From the NCBI GenBank assembly GCA_016193385.1, contig JACPSF010000381.1:1-10635 (forward strand): a DNA stretch of 10,635 nt. The letters are read 5' to 3'. Made by a program: the position numbers and the translations under genes. The notes beneath the pieces are model-generated. The model was given only the letters and a program-made list of their open reading frames with translations, did no database searches and was not told the origin of the DNA. The stretch comes from Deltaproteobacteria bacterium. GTDB taxonomy: Bacteria > Desulfobacterota_B > Binatia > UBA9968. This document shows, piece by piece, positions 1 to 4,415 of this stretch (position 1 is its first letter; every line of letters starts with the position of its first letter).

Positions 1-12
1 TTTTACCTTCAT
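1..12 (-). CDS. Start of the antitoxin gene paired with the TumE-family toxin (partial)
   Basis: Only the first four codons (Met-Lys-Val-Lys) are inside the window. The ATG at 12-10 overlaps the TGA stop of the toxin gene in an ATGA arrangement, which indicates translational coupling. A perfect Shine-Dalgarno, TAAGGAGG on the minus strand at 28-21, lies 8 nt before this ATG. By gene order in TumE-family modules (toxin first, antitoxin second) this should be the antitoxin, usually a small DNA-binding protein. The fold cannot be seen here. The start is well supported; the identity is inferred from position only. Confidence 0.55.
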
Positions 13-311
13 GAGCTCTTCCTCCTTACCCTGGCGACGGCGGCCTTAAAGTCAGCGATCAGGGTATCAATGCCTTTGTAAGCATACGGACCTTCCTCCG
101 CCAGAACGTGGCGGTGGTGACCTTTGGGCCAGTGATTATCGTATCCCACAACCCTTTCCCCATATGGAGAAATCAGTGATAAGGAGTAGTCGACGCCTTC
201 CGGACTGGTTTGGCTAGGCCGCACCCTCCAGATCTTGATCACCATCCGCCATCCTTCCTCGTCGTAGATCTCGTCGTGCTGAAGAAGGATCGCCCGTCGC
301 CTCCTCGCCAT
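9..311 (-). CDS. TumE-family (DUF6516-like) toxin of a toxin-antitoxin module
   Basis: This small protein of about 100 residues matches my memory of the TumE/DUF6516 family. It has an N-terminal block where charged residues precede a Met-Val-Ile-Lys-Ile-Trp strand, then a conserved centre with Val-Val-Gly-Tyr-Asp-Asn followed by Lys-Gly-His-His-Arg-His. It ends in a Pro-Tyr aromatic stretch and an Ile-Ala-Asp-Phe helix. The His-rich centre and the YDN motif are the family signature; the biochemical activity is not something I can state. I chose the ATG at 311. It gives a typical length, and a promoter at 320-348 would start the mRNA almost on it. An in-frame ATG at 329 adds six hydrophobic residues but lies within the presumed -10 and operator. 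The stop overlaps the next start. Toxin-first order is unlike the other three modules here. The family call is fairly sure. Confidence 0.72.
   Translation of the reverse strand: MARRRRAILLQHDEIYDEEGWRMVIKIWRVRPSQTSPEGVDYSLSLISPYGERVVGYDNHWPKGHHRHVLAEEGPYAYKGIDTLIADFKAAVARVRRKSS
21..28 (-). promoter_or_regulatory. Strong Shine-Dalgarno for the antitoxin start at 12
   Basis: The minus strand reads TAAGGAGG here, a full match to the anti-SD core, 8 nt before the ATG at 12. It lies inside the 3' end of the toxin gene. The toxin's own start has no such signal, so the antitoxin may be translated more efficiently than the toxin from the same mRNA. Confidence 0.7.
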
Positions 312-332
312 TATGGCAATTAATGCCATAAT
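310..332. promoter_or_regulatory. Perfect 9-bp inverted repeat, candidate tumE operator
   Basis: The arms are ATTATGGCA (310-318) and TGCCATAAT (324-332), with a 5-bp ATTAA spacer. The palindrome covers the candidate -10 and both possible toxin start codons. A TA repressor bound here would block both transcription and start. Autoregulation through such sites is normal for type II TA modules; that this site is bound is inferred. Confidence 0.6.
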
Positions 333-348
333 AAGAGCGACGCGTCAA
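320..348 (-). promoter_or_regulatory. Candidate sigma70 promoter of the tumE module
   Basis: On the minus strand, TTGACG (348-343) and CATTAA (325-320) are separated by 17 nt. The -35 is good and the -10 is weak. Transcription would start near 313, next to the ATG at 311, giving a nearly leaderless mRNA. That agrees with the lack of a Shine-Dalgarno before the toxin. Confidence 0.4.
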
Positions 349-628
349 TCTCCCGACTTCTCAGTTTCAGAACGGACCTGGACATTTTCTTCCGGCTTGT
401 GCGGGCTGCCTATGTGCGACGGCGCGAGCAGGCGCAGACCGGCACCCGGAATAATGAGGGTTTAGATTAATTGGGAAAAGGAATCTAAAAAGGGGCGGCC
501 GGTTCTGCCACCAGTGCAAACATGCAAAAAACTATTGATTTTCGGGAAAACTTGGGTTAGTTAAGTAGGTACGTTGGGAGTTATCGTAAAACTTCTTCGT
601 TCTCTCAGGCTTCACGTCAAAATCTGAG

Positions 629-665
629 CGCTGACAGCCGGGCGAAAAGCGGCTGTGGATCAGCG
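629..665. repeat. Strong inverted repeat / hairpin in the intergenic spacer
   Basis: CAGCCG (635-640) pairs with CGGCTG (650-655) across a 9-nt loop. An outer arm CGCTGA (629-634) pairs with TCAGCG (660-665) past a 4-nt bulge, for 12 bp in all. A further CGCTGA at 680-685 could pair with the same TCAGCG, so two exclusive folds exist. No T-run follows on either strand, so it does not look like an intrinsic terminator. It may be a REP-like element or a folded RNA; the function is unknown. Confidence 0.5.
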
Positions 666-912
666 ACCATCTCGCTGCTCGCTGAAAAGCGAACCCACCT
701 TCAACCCCAGCTGGCGTTAAAAAAGCCGGGGCATGATTCTGAATCGCGATGTTGATCGCCTAGAGAAATTTTATGTCCGACGCTGTAATGTTAAGCCTTC
801 ATTACTCAAAGCTTCACTTTTATTTTACCGGACCATCTTGGGCTTACGCTCTGACCCTGGCTTTTTTGGTCTTTATCGTCTTTTGCCTATTTTTCAAACG
901 ATAATGGTAGCA

Positions 913-960
913 GGAATTCGCTTTTGCGGTGTAGCCATCGGGAACTCACAAACCGCCTCC
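913..960. repeat. Dispersed 48-bp repeat, copy 1
   Basis: This 48-bp segment (plus strand begins GGAATTCGCTTTTGCGGTGT) matches 1887-1934 at 43 of 48 positions without gaps. It lies about 140 bp beyond the stop of the Phd-linked PIN toxin. Read in the frames that stay open, the five differences fall mostly at codon positions 1 and 2, which argues against a conserved peptide. I do not recognise the family. Confidence 0.75.
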
Positions 961-1097
961 ATGCCCGCGCGCCAGGCCCGGTCCAAGATCCCGATGCAGT
1001 GGCGAAAGATGATGGCCTAGCCTCGGACCGTGATTTTGAGGCGGAGAGTATCCGATAAAATTTCTGTCGTTCTCGCCGCCACTCACTTTATAATTCC

Positions 1098-1499
1098 TCA
1101 GTCCCAAACCGTCTCGACCCATCCGCCTTCCTGTATTTGTTCATCTGTTGTAATGAGAGGAAAGCCCAGGTGGCGGGCGGTGGCGACAATAGCTCTATCC
1201 GCTGGATCACGGATGGAAGATAAACCCGCCGCCCCTAAAAGAATCTCCAAAGTATAAGGCTGAATTTGGAAGTTTGGGGCTCTATCGATCTCTTGAGCCC
1301 ACCGGTGGAAAGGGAGCTTGAACTTTATGATCTGTCTTTCGCTGAGCCGCATCGCCTCCTCCAAAACCGGTACCGGGATGACAATCACATTTTTCCCTTC
1401 ATGGGCAGCCTGAAAGATCCTCCTGGCCTTTCGACCCAAACGATTCAGCCTGCCCGTGACCACAAAGATCAGAGGGTGCGTATCCGTGACGTAGATCAT
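1098..1499 (-). CDS. PIN-domain toxin paired with a Phd/YefM-type antitoxin
   Basis: This 133-residue protein has a PIN ribonuclease fold of VapC type. The expected acidic residues are visible: Asp6 in an N-terminal TDTHPL motif, Glu47 in the PVLEEA helix, Asp98/Asp101 in RDPADRAIVATA, and Asp119 in ITTDEQI. PIN toxins use these acids to bind Mg2+ and cut RNA, often tRNA or rRNA; the target here is unknown. The T-D-T-H-x-L start and the D-x-x-D-R-x-I-V-A-T-A block are typical of the subgroup that travels with Phd/YefM antitoxins. The ATG at 1499 overlaps the antitoxin TGA (ATGA), so translation is probably coupled. All catalytic residues are present, so the toxin should be active. The gene is followed by a long spacer with no clear terminator. 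Confidence 0.88.
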   Translation of the reverse strand: MIYVTDTHPLIFVVTGRLNRLGRKARRIFQAAHEGKNVIVIPVPVLEEAMRLSERQIIKFKLPFHRWAQEIDRAPNFQIQPYTLEILLGAAGLSSIRDPADRAIVATARHLGFPLITTDEQIQEGGWVETVWD

Positions 1500-1804
1500 T
1501 TGAACTGTTCGATCAACCGTTGAAACGATGCTTCCCTTTCTTGTTTTAGCTGCTCTAGAGCCCGGTCCAAATCACCGCTAAGCTTCGCTGTCCCTTCCAG
1601 CTTCAAGGGTTTACTTCTCATGACCTGCCGGTAAAAACCCAGTTCCTCGCCCACCCTCTCATGCCAGTTAGCATCTACCAGCACGGCCTTGACCTTCGAT
1701 CTCTGGGTAATGGCAACGGGGCCTTTCCCCTTGTGCACTTCGTCCACTAAAGCACTCAACTTAGCTCTAGCCTCGCTTAGAGAAAGCTGTTTCACGGGTT
1801 TCAT
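1496..1804 (-). CDS. Phd/YefM-family antitoxin
   Basis: About 100 residues. The N-terminal half has the Phd/YefM DNA-binding signature: LSLSEARAKLSALVDEV, then a GPVAITQRSKVKAVLVD beta segment. The charged C-terminal half (LDRALEQLKQER and beyond) would be the disordered or helical part that wraps and blocks the toxin. It should neutralise the PIN protein encoded immediately after it and repress the shared promoter. Start choice: the ATG at 1804 directly abuts the GAGAGG ribosome site. A GTG three codons later (1795) has 9-nt spacing and would give an N-terminus MKQLSLSEAR closer to the family, so 1795 may be the true start. A YefM-like operator lies just upstream at 1821-1838. Confidence 0.9.
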   Translation of the reverse strand: MKPVKQLSLSEARAKLSALVDEVHKGKGPVAITQRSKVKAVLVDANWHERVGEELGFYRQVMRSKPLKLEGTAKLSGDLDRALEQLKQEREASFQRLIEQFK

Positions 1805-1820
1805 CCTCTCTTATCTCTTC

Positions 1821-1838
1821 TGTACAAACAATTGTACA
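1821..1838. promoter_or_regulatory. YefM-type operator: paired TGTACA cores
   Basis: Arms TGTACAA and TTGTACA form a perfect 7-bp inverted repeat with a 4-bp spacer. It can also be read as two TGTACA hexamers, 12 bp centre to centre. Established work on yefM-yoeB describes two palindromes with TGTACA cores at that spacing as the repressor site. Here the site overlaps the -10 of the promoter, so bound antitoxin-toxin complex should shut off transcription. Confidence 0.75.
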
Positions 1839-1858
1839 AGAAATAGCAAGGGAGTCAA
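1831..1858 (-). promoter_or_regulatory. Promoter of the Phd-PIN module
   Basis: On the minus strand, TTGACT (1858-1853) and TACAAT (1836-1831) are 16 nt apart. Both hexamers differ from consensus at one position. The -10 lies inside the operator. The predicted start leaves a leader of about 20 nt containing the GAGAGG ribosome site. Confidence 0.65.
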
Positions 1859-1886
1859 TCCCTTTTGCCCCCAATAGCCAATGATG

Positions 1887-1934
1887 GGAATTTGCTTTTG
1901 CGGTGTAGCCTTCAGGAACTTACAAAGCGCCTCC
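1887..1934. repeat. Dispersed 48-bp repeat, copy 2
   Basis: Same orientation as the copy at 913-960, with five mismatches and no gaps. It begins 15 bp beyond the vapC stop (1950) and ends upstream of the Phd-PIN promoter. The two copies bracket the Phd-PIN cassette as direct repeats, with starts 974 bp apart. Confidence 0.75.
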
Positions 1935-1949
1935 GGGTAATTGCAGGCG

Positions 1950-2330
1950 CTACTTTGGCAAAAGCCTCAGGCCGCCGTGCCGAACGAAATGGCGGAAATC
2001 GACGTCGCGGCTAACCAAAGGAACTCCGTGATCGATGCAGACCTGAGCGATGAGGGAATCGACCAGCGGCGCCTTTTGACCGCGGCGGATGAGTTTCGAG
2101 CGGAGGTATCCGGCCCTTTCCCAAAAACCACCGAGAAGGGAAAGAAGAGGCAATTCTTTCAGGACGCCGGCGACATACGCGGAAAGCGTGGGATCGCTCA
2201 GGAGTTCGGACAAGACGACAGGTGGGAGAACCGCCTGTTTGTGTTCCAGAGCTGTCTCTACCGCGTCTACGTCCGCGCCCTCTCCGCCGGACAAATATTC
2301 AATCAAAGAGCTGGTATCGAGCGCGATCAC
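1950..2330 (-). CDS. vapC: VapC-type PIN-domain ribonuclease toxin
   Basis: This 126-residue PIN protein keeps the catalytic acids: Asp5 (ALDTSSLIEYL), Glu42 (PPVVLSELL), Asp91 (PLVDSLIAQVC) and Asp109 (PLVSRDVDF). Its partner is the ribbon-helix-helix VapB encoded just upstream. The start codon is GTG at 2330-2328 and overlaps the vapB TGA (GTGA). A GGAAAG ribosome site lies 7 nt before it inside vapB. The VapC role (Mg2+-dependent endoribonuclease that stops translation) is family knowledge; the RNA target cannot be read from sequence. The short C-terminus ends just before the 48-bp repeat. It shares little beyond the active site with the other two PIN proteins here, so it is not a recent duplicate of either. 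Confidence 0.9.
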   Translation of the reverse strand: MIALDTSSLIEYLSGGEGADVDAVETALEHKQAVLPPVVLSELLSDPTLSAYVAGVLKELPLLSLLGGFWERAGYLRSKLIRRGQKAPLVDSLIAQVCIDHGVPLVSRDVDFRHFVRHGGLRLLPK

Positions 2331-2533
2331 GTACGGTCTTTCCGAAGGGCCTTCAAGTCAAGCGAGAATCTAACTTTACCCTTGAGCTGGCGAAGTTTAC
2401 CGTAAGCTCTTCCGGCGGCCACTAACTGGAGACCCTGCCTTATAGTCGGGGTAATTCCCAAACCGGTAGCCTTCTGAGCTCTTTTGAGAAGGTTTTCGGG
2501 GATATGAACCGTGATCTTCTTCGCTGTTTCCAT
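2327..2533 (-). CDS. vapB: VapB-type ribbon-helix-helix antitoxin
   Basis: A 68-residue protein with a ribbon-helix-helix layout. A short beta strand (KKITVHIP, residues 5-12) would insert in the DNA major groove as a dimer. It is followed by helix 1 (ENLLKRAQKATG), a turn, and helix 2 (TPTIRQGLQLVAAG). The basic C-terminal tail, about residues 45-68, would contact VapC. No Shine-Dalgarno is visible before the ATG at 2533. The candidate -10 ends only 6 nt upstream, so the mRNA is probably leaderless. The antitoxin-first order and the 4-base overlap with vapC are standard for vapBC. Confidence 0.85.
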   Translation of the reverse strand: METAKKITVHIPENLLKRAQKATGLGITPTIRQGLQLVAAGRAYGKLRQLKGKVRFSLDLKALRKDRT

Positions 2534-2539
2534 AGCGAA

Positions 2540-2568
2540 AATTTACCAGTTGCAATACCATAAGGCAA
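2540..2568 (-). promoter_or_regulatory. Promoter of vapBC, predicted leaderless
   Basis: On the minus strand, TTGCCT (2568-2563) and TAAATT (2545-2540) are separated by 17 nt. The -10 ends 6 nt before the vapB ATG, so transcription should begin at or next to the start codon. This fits the absence of a ribosome-binding site. Confidence 0.5.
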
Positions 2569-2577
2569 TATGGCATT
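2554..2577. promoter_or_regulatory. Inverted repeat over the vapBC -35, candidate operator
   Basis: AATACCATA (2554-2562) and TATGGCATT (2569-2577) form 9-bp arms with one mismatch around a 6-bp spacer. The repeat covers the -35 and reaches the stop codon of the upstream PIN gene. Its half-site TATGGCA also occurs in the tumE palindrome at 310-332, in the opposite relative orientation. Confidence 0.5.
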
Positions 2578-3038
2578 TACCGGTATTGGCTGGGAAGGAT
2601 GGACTTGAGTTCCGTGACGCTCAGCAGGTGCGGGTCCGTGGTGATGATGAGGTCGGCATGTTCGGCCAGGCCGGAAGCCAGGTAGAGACCATCATTGTAA
2701 GAAAAAACATTTTTCTTTGAGTAGTAGCGTCTCCTGAGCTCGGCCGCATGAATGGCAAGCGGCACGGTGATGGGCAATATCCGCAGGTTCGCTTCTGCCT
2801 CGATAGCGGCCCGAGCAATTTCGAAGCCCAATTTGTTCTCCCGCAGATAGACATATCGGACTTCTCCGAGGAGAATAGCTGTGGAGATCCCTCGCAATCG
2901 TCCTTCCTCAAGCGCCTTGAGAACCCGTCCAGCGCCGGCAATTTCTTCTTTGGGAGCCTTTGTCGCCTCGGGGATGAGCACGGCGAGGAATACGTTGGCG
3001 TCAAGGCAAGCGACAGAAGCAGAGTCACCTCTGCTCAT
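2577..3038 (-). CDS. PIN-domain toxin paired with an AbrB-type antitoxin
   Basis: A 153-residue PIN protein, the longest of the three here. The catalytic acids are Asp13 (ACLDANVFLAVL), Glu59 (AILLGEVRY), Asp116 (SYNDGLYLASG) and Asp135 (IITTDPHLL). The S-Y-N-D-x-L-Y-L-A and T-T-D-P-H-L blocks are typical of PIN toxins that pair with SpoVT-AbrB antitoxins. The ATG at 3038 lies 14 nt inside the end of the antitoxin gene, with a purine-rich AAGGGTGGG before it, so the two are translationally coupled. All active-site residues are present. It ends directly at the vapBC operator, leaving no room for a terminator, so read-through into vapBC is possible. Confidence 0.88.
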   Translation of the reverse strand: MSRGDSASVACLDANVFLAVLIPEATKAPKEEIAGAGRVLKALEEGRLRGISTAILLGEVRYVYLRENKLGFEIARAAIEAEANLRILPITVPLAIHAAELRRRYYSKKNVFSYNDGLYLASGLAEHADLIITTDPHLLSVTELKSILPSQYR

Positions 3039-3273
3039 CTTCCCACCCTTCCTCGAACTCCCGGTGCGCCTTGCGGAAGTCCCCGGGCGACAACTGGCTG
3101 CCTGCCAATCGGAGGGCCTCGGTCAGGCGCGGCGGGAGCGCCCGAATCCGGAAGGTGCCGTCCGGCTGTTGAACAAACACCAGGAGGTCCCCGACCTTGG
3201 CCTTCAAGGCTCGACGGACGTCGCGCGGTAATGTAACTTGATACTTGGCAGTGATCTTGGTGACAGCAGGCAT
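3025..3273 (-). CDS. SpoVT-AbrB-type antitoxin
   Basis: An 82-residue protein. Residues 5-33 (TKITAKYQVTLP, then RDVRRALKAKVGDLLVF) are the swapped-hairpin AbrB/MazE DNA-binding motif, which works as a dimer. The C-terminal half, rich in Arg and Glu, would bind and inhibit the PIN toxin. I set the start at 3273 because AAGGAG (3285-3280) sits 6 nt upstream. The ATG at 3300 would add nine residues that contain this ribosome site and do not belong to the fold. The gene overlaps the toxin by 14 nt. It is the first gene of the TA island after hemH and has its own candidate promoter. Confidence 0.88.
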   Translation of the reverse strand: MPAVTKITAKYQVTLPRDVRRALKAKVGDLLVFVQQPDGTFRIRALPPRLTEALRLAGSQLSPGDFRKAHREFEEGWEDEQR

Positions 3274-3279
3274 GGCAAT

Positions 3280-3285
3280 CTCCTT
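3280..3285 (-). promoter_or_regulatory. Shine-Dalgarno that fixes the AbrB-type antitoxin start
   Basis: AAGGAG on the minus strand, 6 nt before the ATG at 3273. It supports 3273 over the in-frame ATG at 3300. Confidence 0.75.
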
Positions 3286-3312
3286 ACGGTTTCTAGGCAT
3301 CAGACAGAACTA

Positions 3313-3341
3313 AAAGTATCAGAGAAGTTATAGACATTCAA
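3313..3341 (-). promoter_or_regulatory. Candidate promoter of the AbrB-PIN module
   Basis: On the minus strand, TTGAAT (3341-3336) and TACTTT (3318-3313) are separated by 17 nt. The leader would be about 30 nt and would contain the AAGGAG site. I saw no convincing palindrome next to it. Confidence 0.4.
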
Positions 3342-3387
3342 GCATTGAGCGGGGATTCTGACAACCGCATCATCGTTCGTATGAGCT

Positions 3388-3404
3388 TCCCCTGGCGAAG
3401 GGGA
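3388..3404. other. Short hairpin between hemH and the TA island
   Basis: TCCCCT (3388-3393) and AGGGGA (3399-3404) form a 6-bp stem with a 5-nt loop, about 45 nt after the hemH stop. No T-run follows on the minus strand, so an intrinsic terminator is doubtful. It could still help to end or stabilise the hem transcript. Confidence 0.3.
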
Positions 3405-3447
3405 GTCATCTCTTCTGGCCGCTAGCCATCAGGTTGAGCTTTTAGGC

Positions 3448-4407
3448 TTAAAACTCTTTCGCTGATGGCTGACCGCTGATTGCTGAAAGCTGGGTTTCAA
3501 TCACCTCGGCCATCATGCGAATGAAGGTGGAGTGGTCGTTCAAGGAACCGGCGCGCAAAAAACGCATGCCGAGCTCTTCGGCGATCCTTCTCGCTTCGAT
3601 ATCGAGATCGTAAAGCACCTCGACGTGGTCGCACACAAAACCGACTGGCGCCACGACGACATCAGTCGTCCCCTCCTTCGCCAAGGCCCGCAACGCTTCG
3701 CCGATGTCGGGCTCCAGCCAAGGATCGCTGGGTTTACCGCTCCGGCTCTGGTAGGCGACCGACCAGCGCCGATGGCCCACACGATCCGCCACCAGGCGCG
3801 CGGTTTCCCGGATCTGGTCGACATAGGGAGATCGGGCCGCCATCGCTGTCGGCACGCTGTGGGCGGTAAAAACAAGCGGTGTCGTTGGTCGTTTTCGAAC
3901 CGGGATCTTTTCCAGCGCTGGCTCGATCTGTTCGGCAAGCGCCTGAATGAAAAGAGGGTGCGCGTGCCAACCGGGGCAGTAGTCGATGTCCGGTGCTTCG
4001 GCGCCGAGTTGGGCGCGGGCCTCGGCGACGTTTTTCCGATAGCGCTCCCAGCTTGCCTCTGTCTGGTGCGGAGAGAGGATGAGGCCGAGCGCTTTTTTTA
4101 CGCCGTCGGCCCTCATCCGATCCAGCGTTTCTTTAAAAAAAGGGCTCGCGTGGCGCATTCCGACGTAAACCGGCAGGCCGATGCCACGCTCCTCAAGCGC
4201 TTTCTCGAGCGCATGTGCCTGGCGAAAGGTGATCTCATTCAACGGTGACCACCCGCCGATAGCCTCGTAGTGGCGAGCGACTTCTTCGATACGCTCGGCG
4301 GGCACGGGGTAACCCCGCAGCACGCGGCTGATGAAAGGTCGGATCTCGTCGGGCGAAGTGGGGCCGCCGAAGGCGATCAGGAGTGAAGCGTCACACGAGA
4401 GCGTCAT
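3448..4407 (-). CDS. hemH: Ferrochelatase (HemH/CpfC family)
   Basis: This 319-residue enzyme inserts Fe2+ into a porphyrin near the end of haem synthesis. Visible family marks are the N-terminal LLIAFGGPTSPDEIRPF; the catalytic His183 in FTAHSVP; the YQSRSG porphyrin-contact loop (219-224); and the metal-site Glu263 in GFVCDHVEVLYDLD. It starts 8 bp after hemE with an AGGA ribosome site, so it is in the same operon. From sequence I cannot say whether the substrate is protoporphyrin IX or coproporphyrin III. The hemE-hemH order is that of hemEHY operons, but no oxidase gene follows. The last residues (QLSAISGQPSA, about 306-316) are encoded by a GCTGANN heptamer repeat and probably replace the original C-terminus. 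All key catalytic residues are intact. Confidence 0.95.
   Translation of the reverse strand: MTLSCDASLLIAFGGPTSPDEIRPFISRVLRGYPVPAERIEEVARHYEAIGGWSPLNEITFRQAHALEKALEERGIGLPVYVGMRHASPFFKETLDRMRADGVKKALGLILSPHQTEASWERYRKNVAEARAQLGAEAPDIDYCPGWHAHPLFIQALAEQIEPALEKIPVRKRPTTPLVFTAHSVPTAMAARSPYVDQIRETARLVADRVGHRRWSVAYQSRSGKPSDPWLEPDIGEALRALAKEGTTDVVVAPVGFVCDHVEVLYDLDIEARRIAEELGMRFLRAGSLNDHSTFIRMMAEVIETQLSAISGQPSAKEF
3461..3493. repeat. Tandem GCTGANN heptamers forming the hemH 3' end
   Basis: On the plus strand there are four consecutive heptamers, GCTGATG, GCTGACC, GCTGATT and GCTGAAA, followed by GCT. On the coding strand this reads as NNTCAGC units. The repeat runs through the last codons of hemH and ends 11 nt before its stop. 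I have a memory of such TCAGC-type repeats at gene ends in deltaproteobacterial and related genomes, but cannot check it here. Confidence 0.75.
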
Positions 4408-4415
4408 GTCCTGCC

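Larger units (their letters stand above)
349..1097. other. Long gap without a convincing gene
   Basis: Both strands were read. Open frames exist on the plus strand at 733-1020 and 1030-1257, but they have no clear ribosome site, no recognisable domain, and composition unlike the neighbouring genes. The second one also runs into the antisense strand of the PIN gene. What can be supported is a hairpin at 629-665, one copy of a 48-bp dispersed repeat at 913-960, and AT-rich patches near 520-560 and 760-900. The stretch looks like decayed or repeat-rich spacer between TA modules. Confidence 0.5.

Noticed and set aside
349..470. Plus-strand open stretch ending at the TAA near 470 (Ser-Phe-Arg-Thr-Asp-Leu-Asp-Ile-Phe-Phe...)
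   Set aside because: No usable start codon with a ribosome site and no recognised family; could be a remnant but cannot be supported.
733..1257. Two plus-strand open frames (733-1020 and 1030-1257) as small genes
   Set aside because: No ribosome site, no known domain, unlike neighbours in composition; one carries the dispersed repeat and the other runs antisense into the PIN gene.
913..1934. Insertion sequence with target-site duplications
   Set aside because: The 48-bp copies are far longer than target duplications, differ at five sites, and no transposase or terminal inverted repeat is visible.
1941..2425. Plus-strand frames opposite vapBC
   Set aside because: Antisense shadows; the minus strand has two complete family-matching proteins with coupled overlap.
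2621..3028. A second minus-strand frame inside the AbrB-linked PIN gene
   Set aside because: Composition rich in Ser, Pro and Arg as expected for a shifted frame; the overlapping frame has all PIN motifs.
3388..3404. Rho-independent terminator for the hem genes
   Set aside because: The stem is only 6 bp and no T-run follows on the coding strand.
3461..3493. CRISPR-like array
   Set aside because: Units are 7 nt in direct tandem with no spacers; a simple heptamer repeat.
3532..4248. Long plus-strand frame opposite hemH
   Set aside because: Shadow of high-GC coding sequence; the minus strand encodes an intact ferrochelatase.
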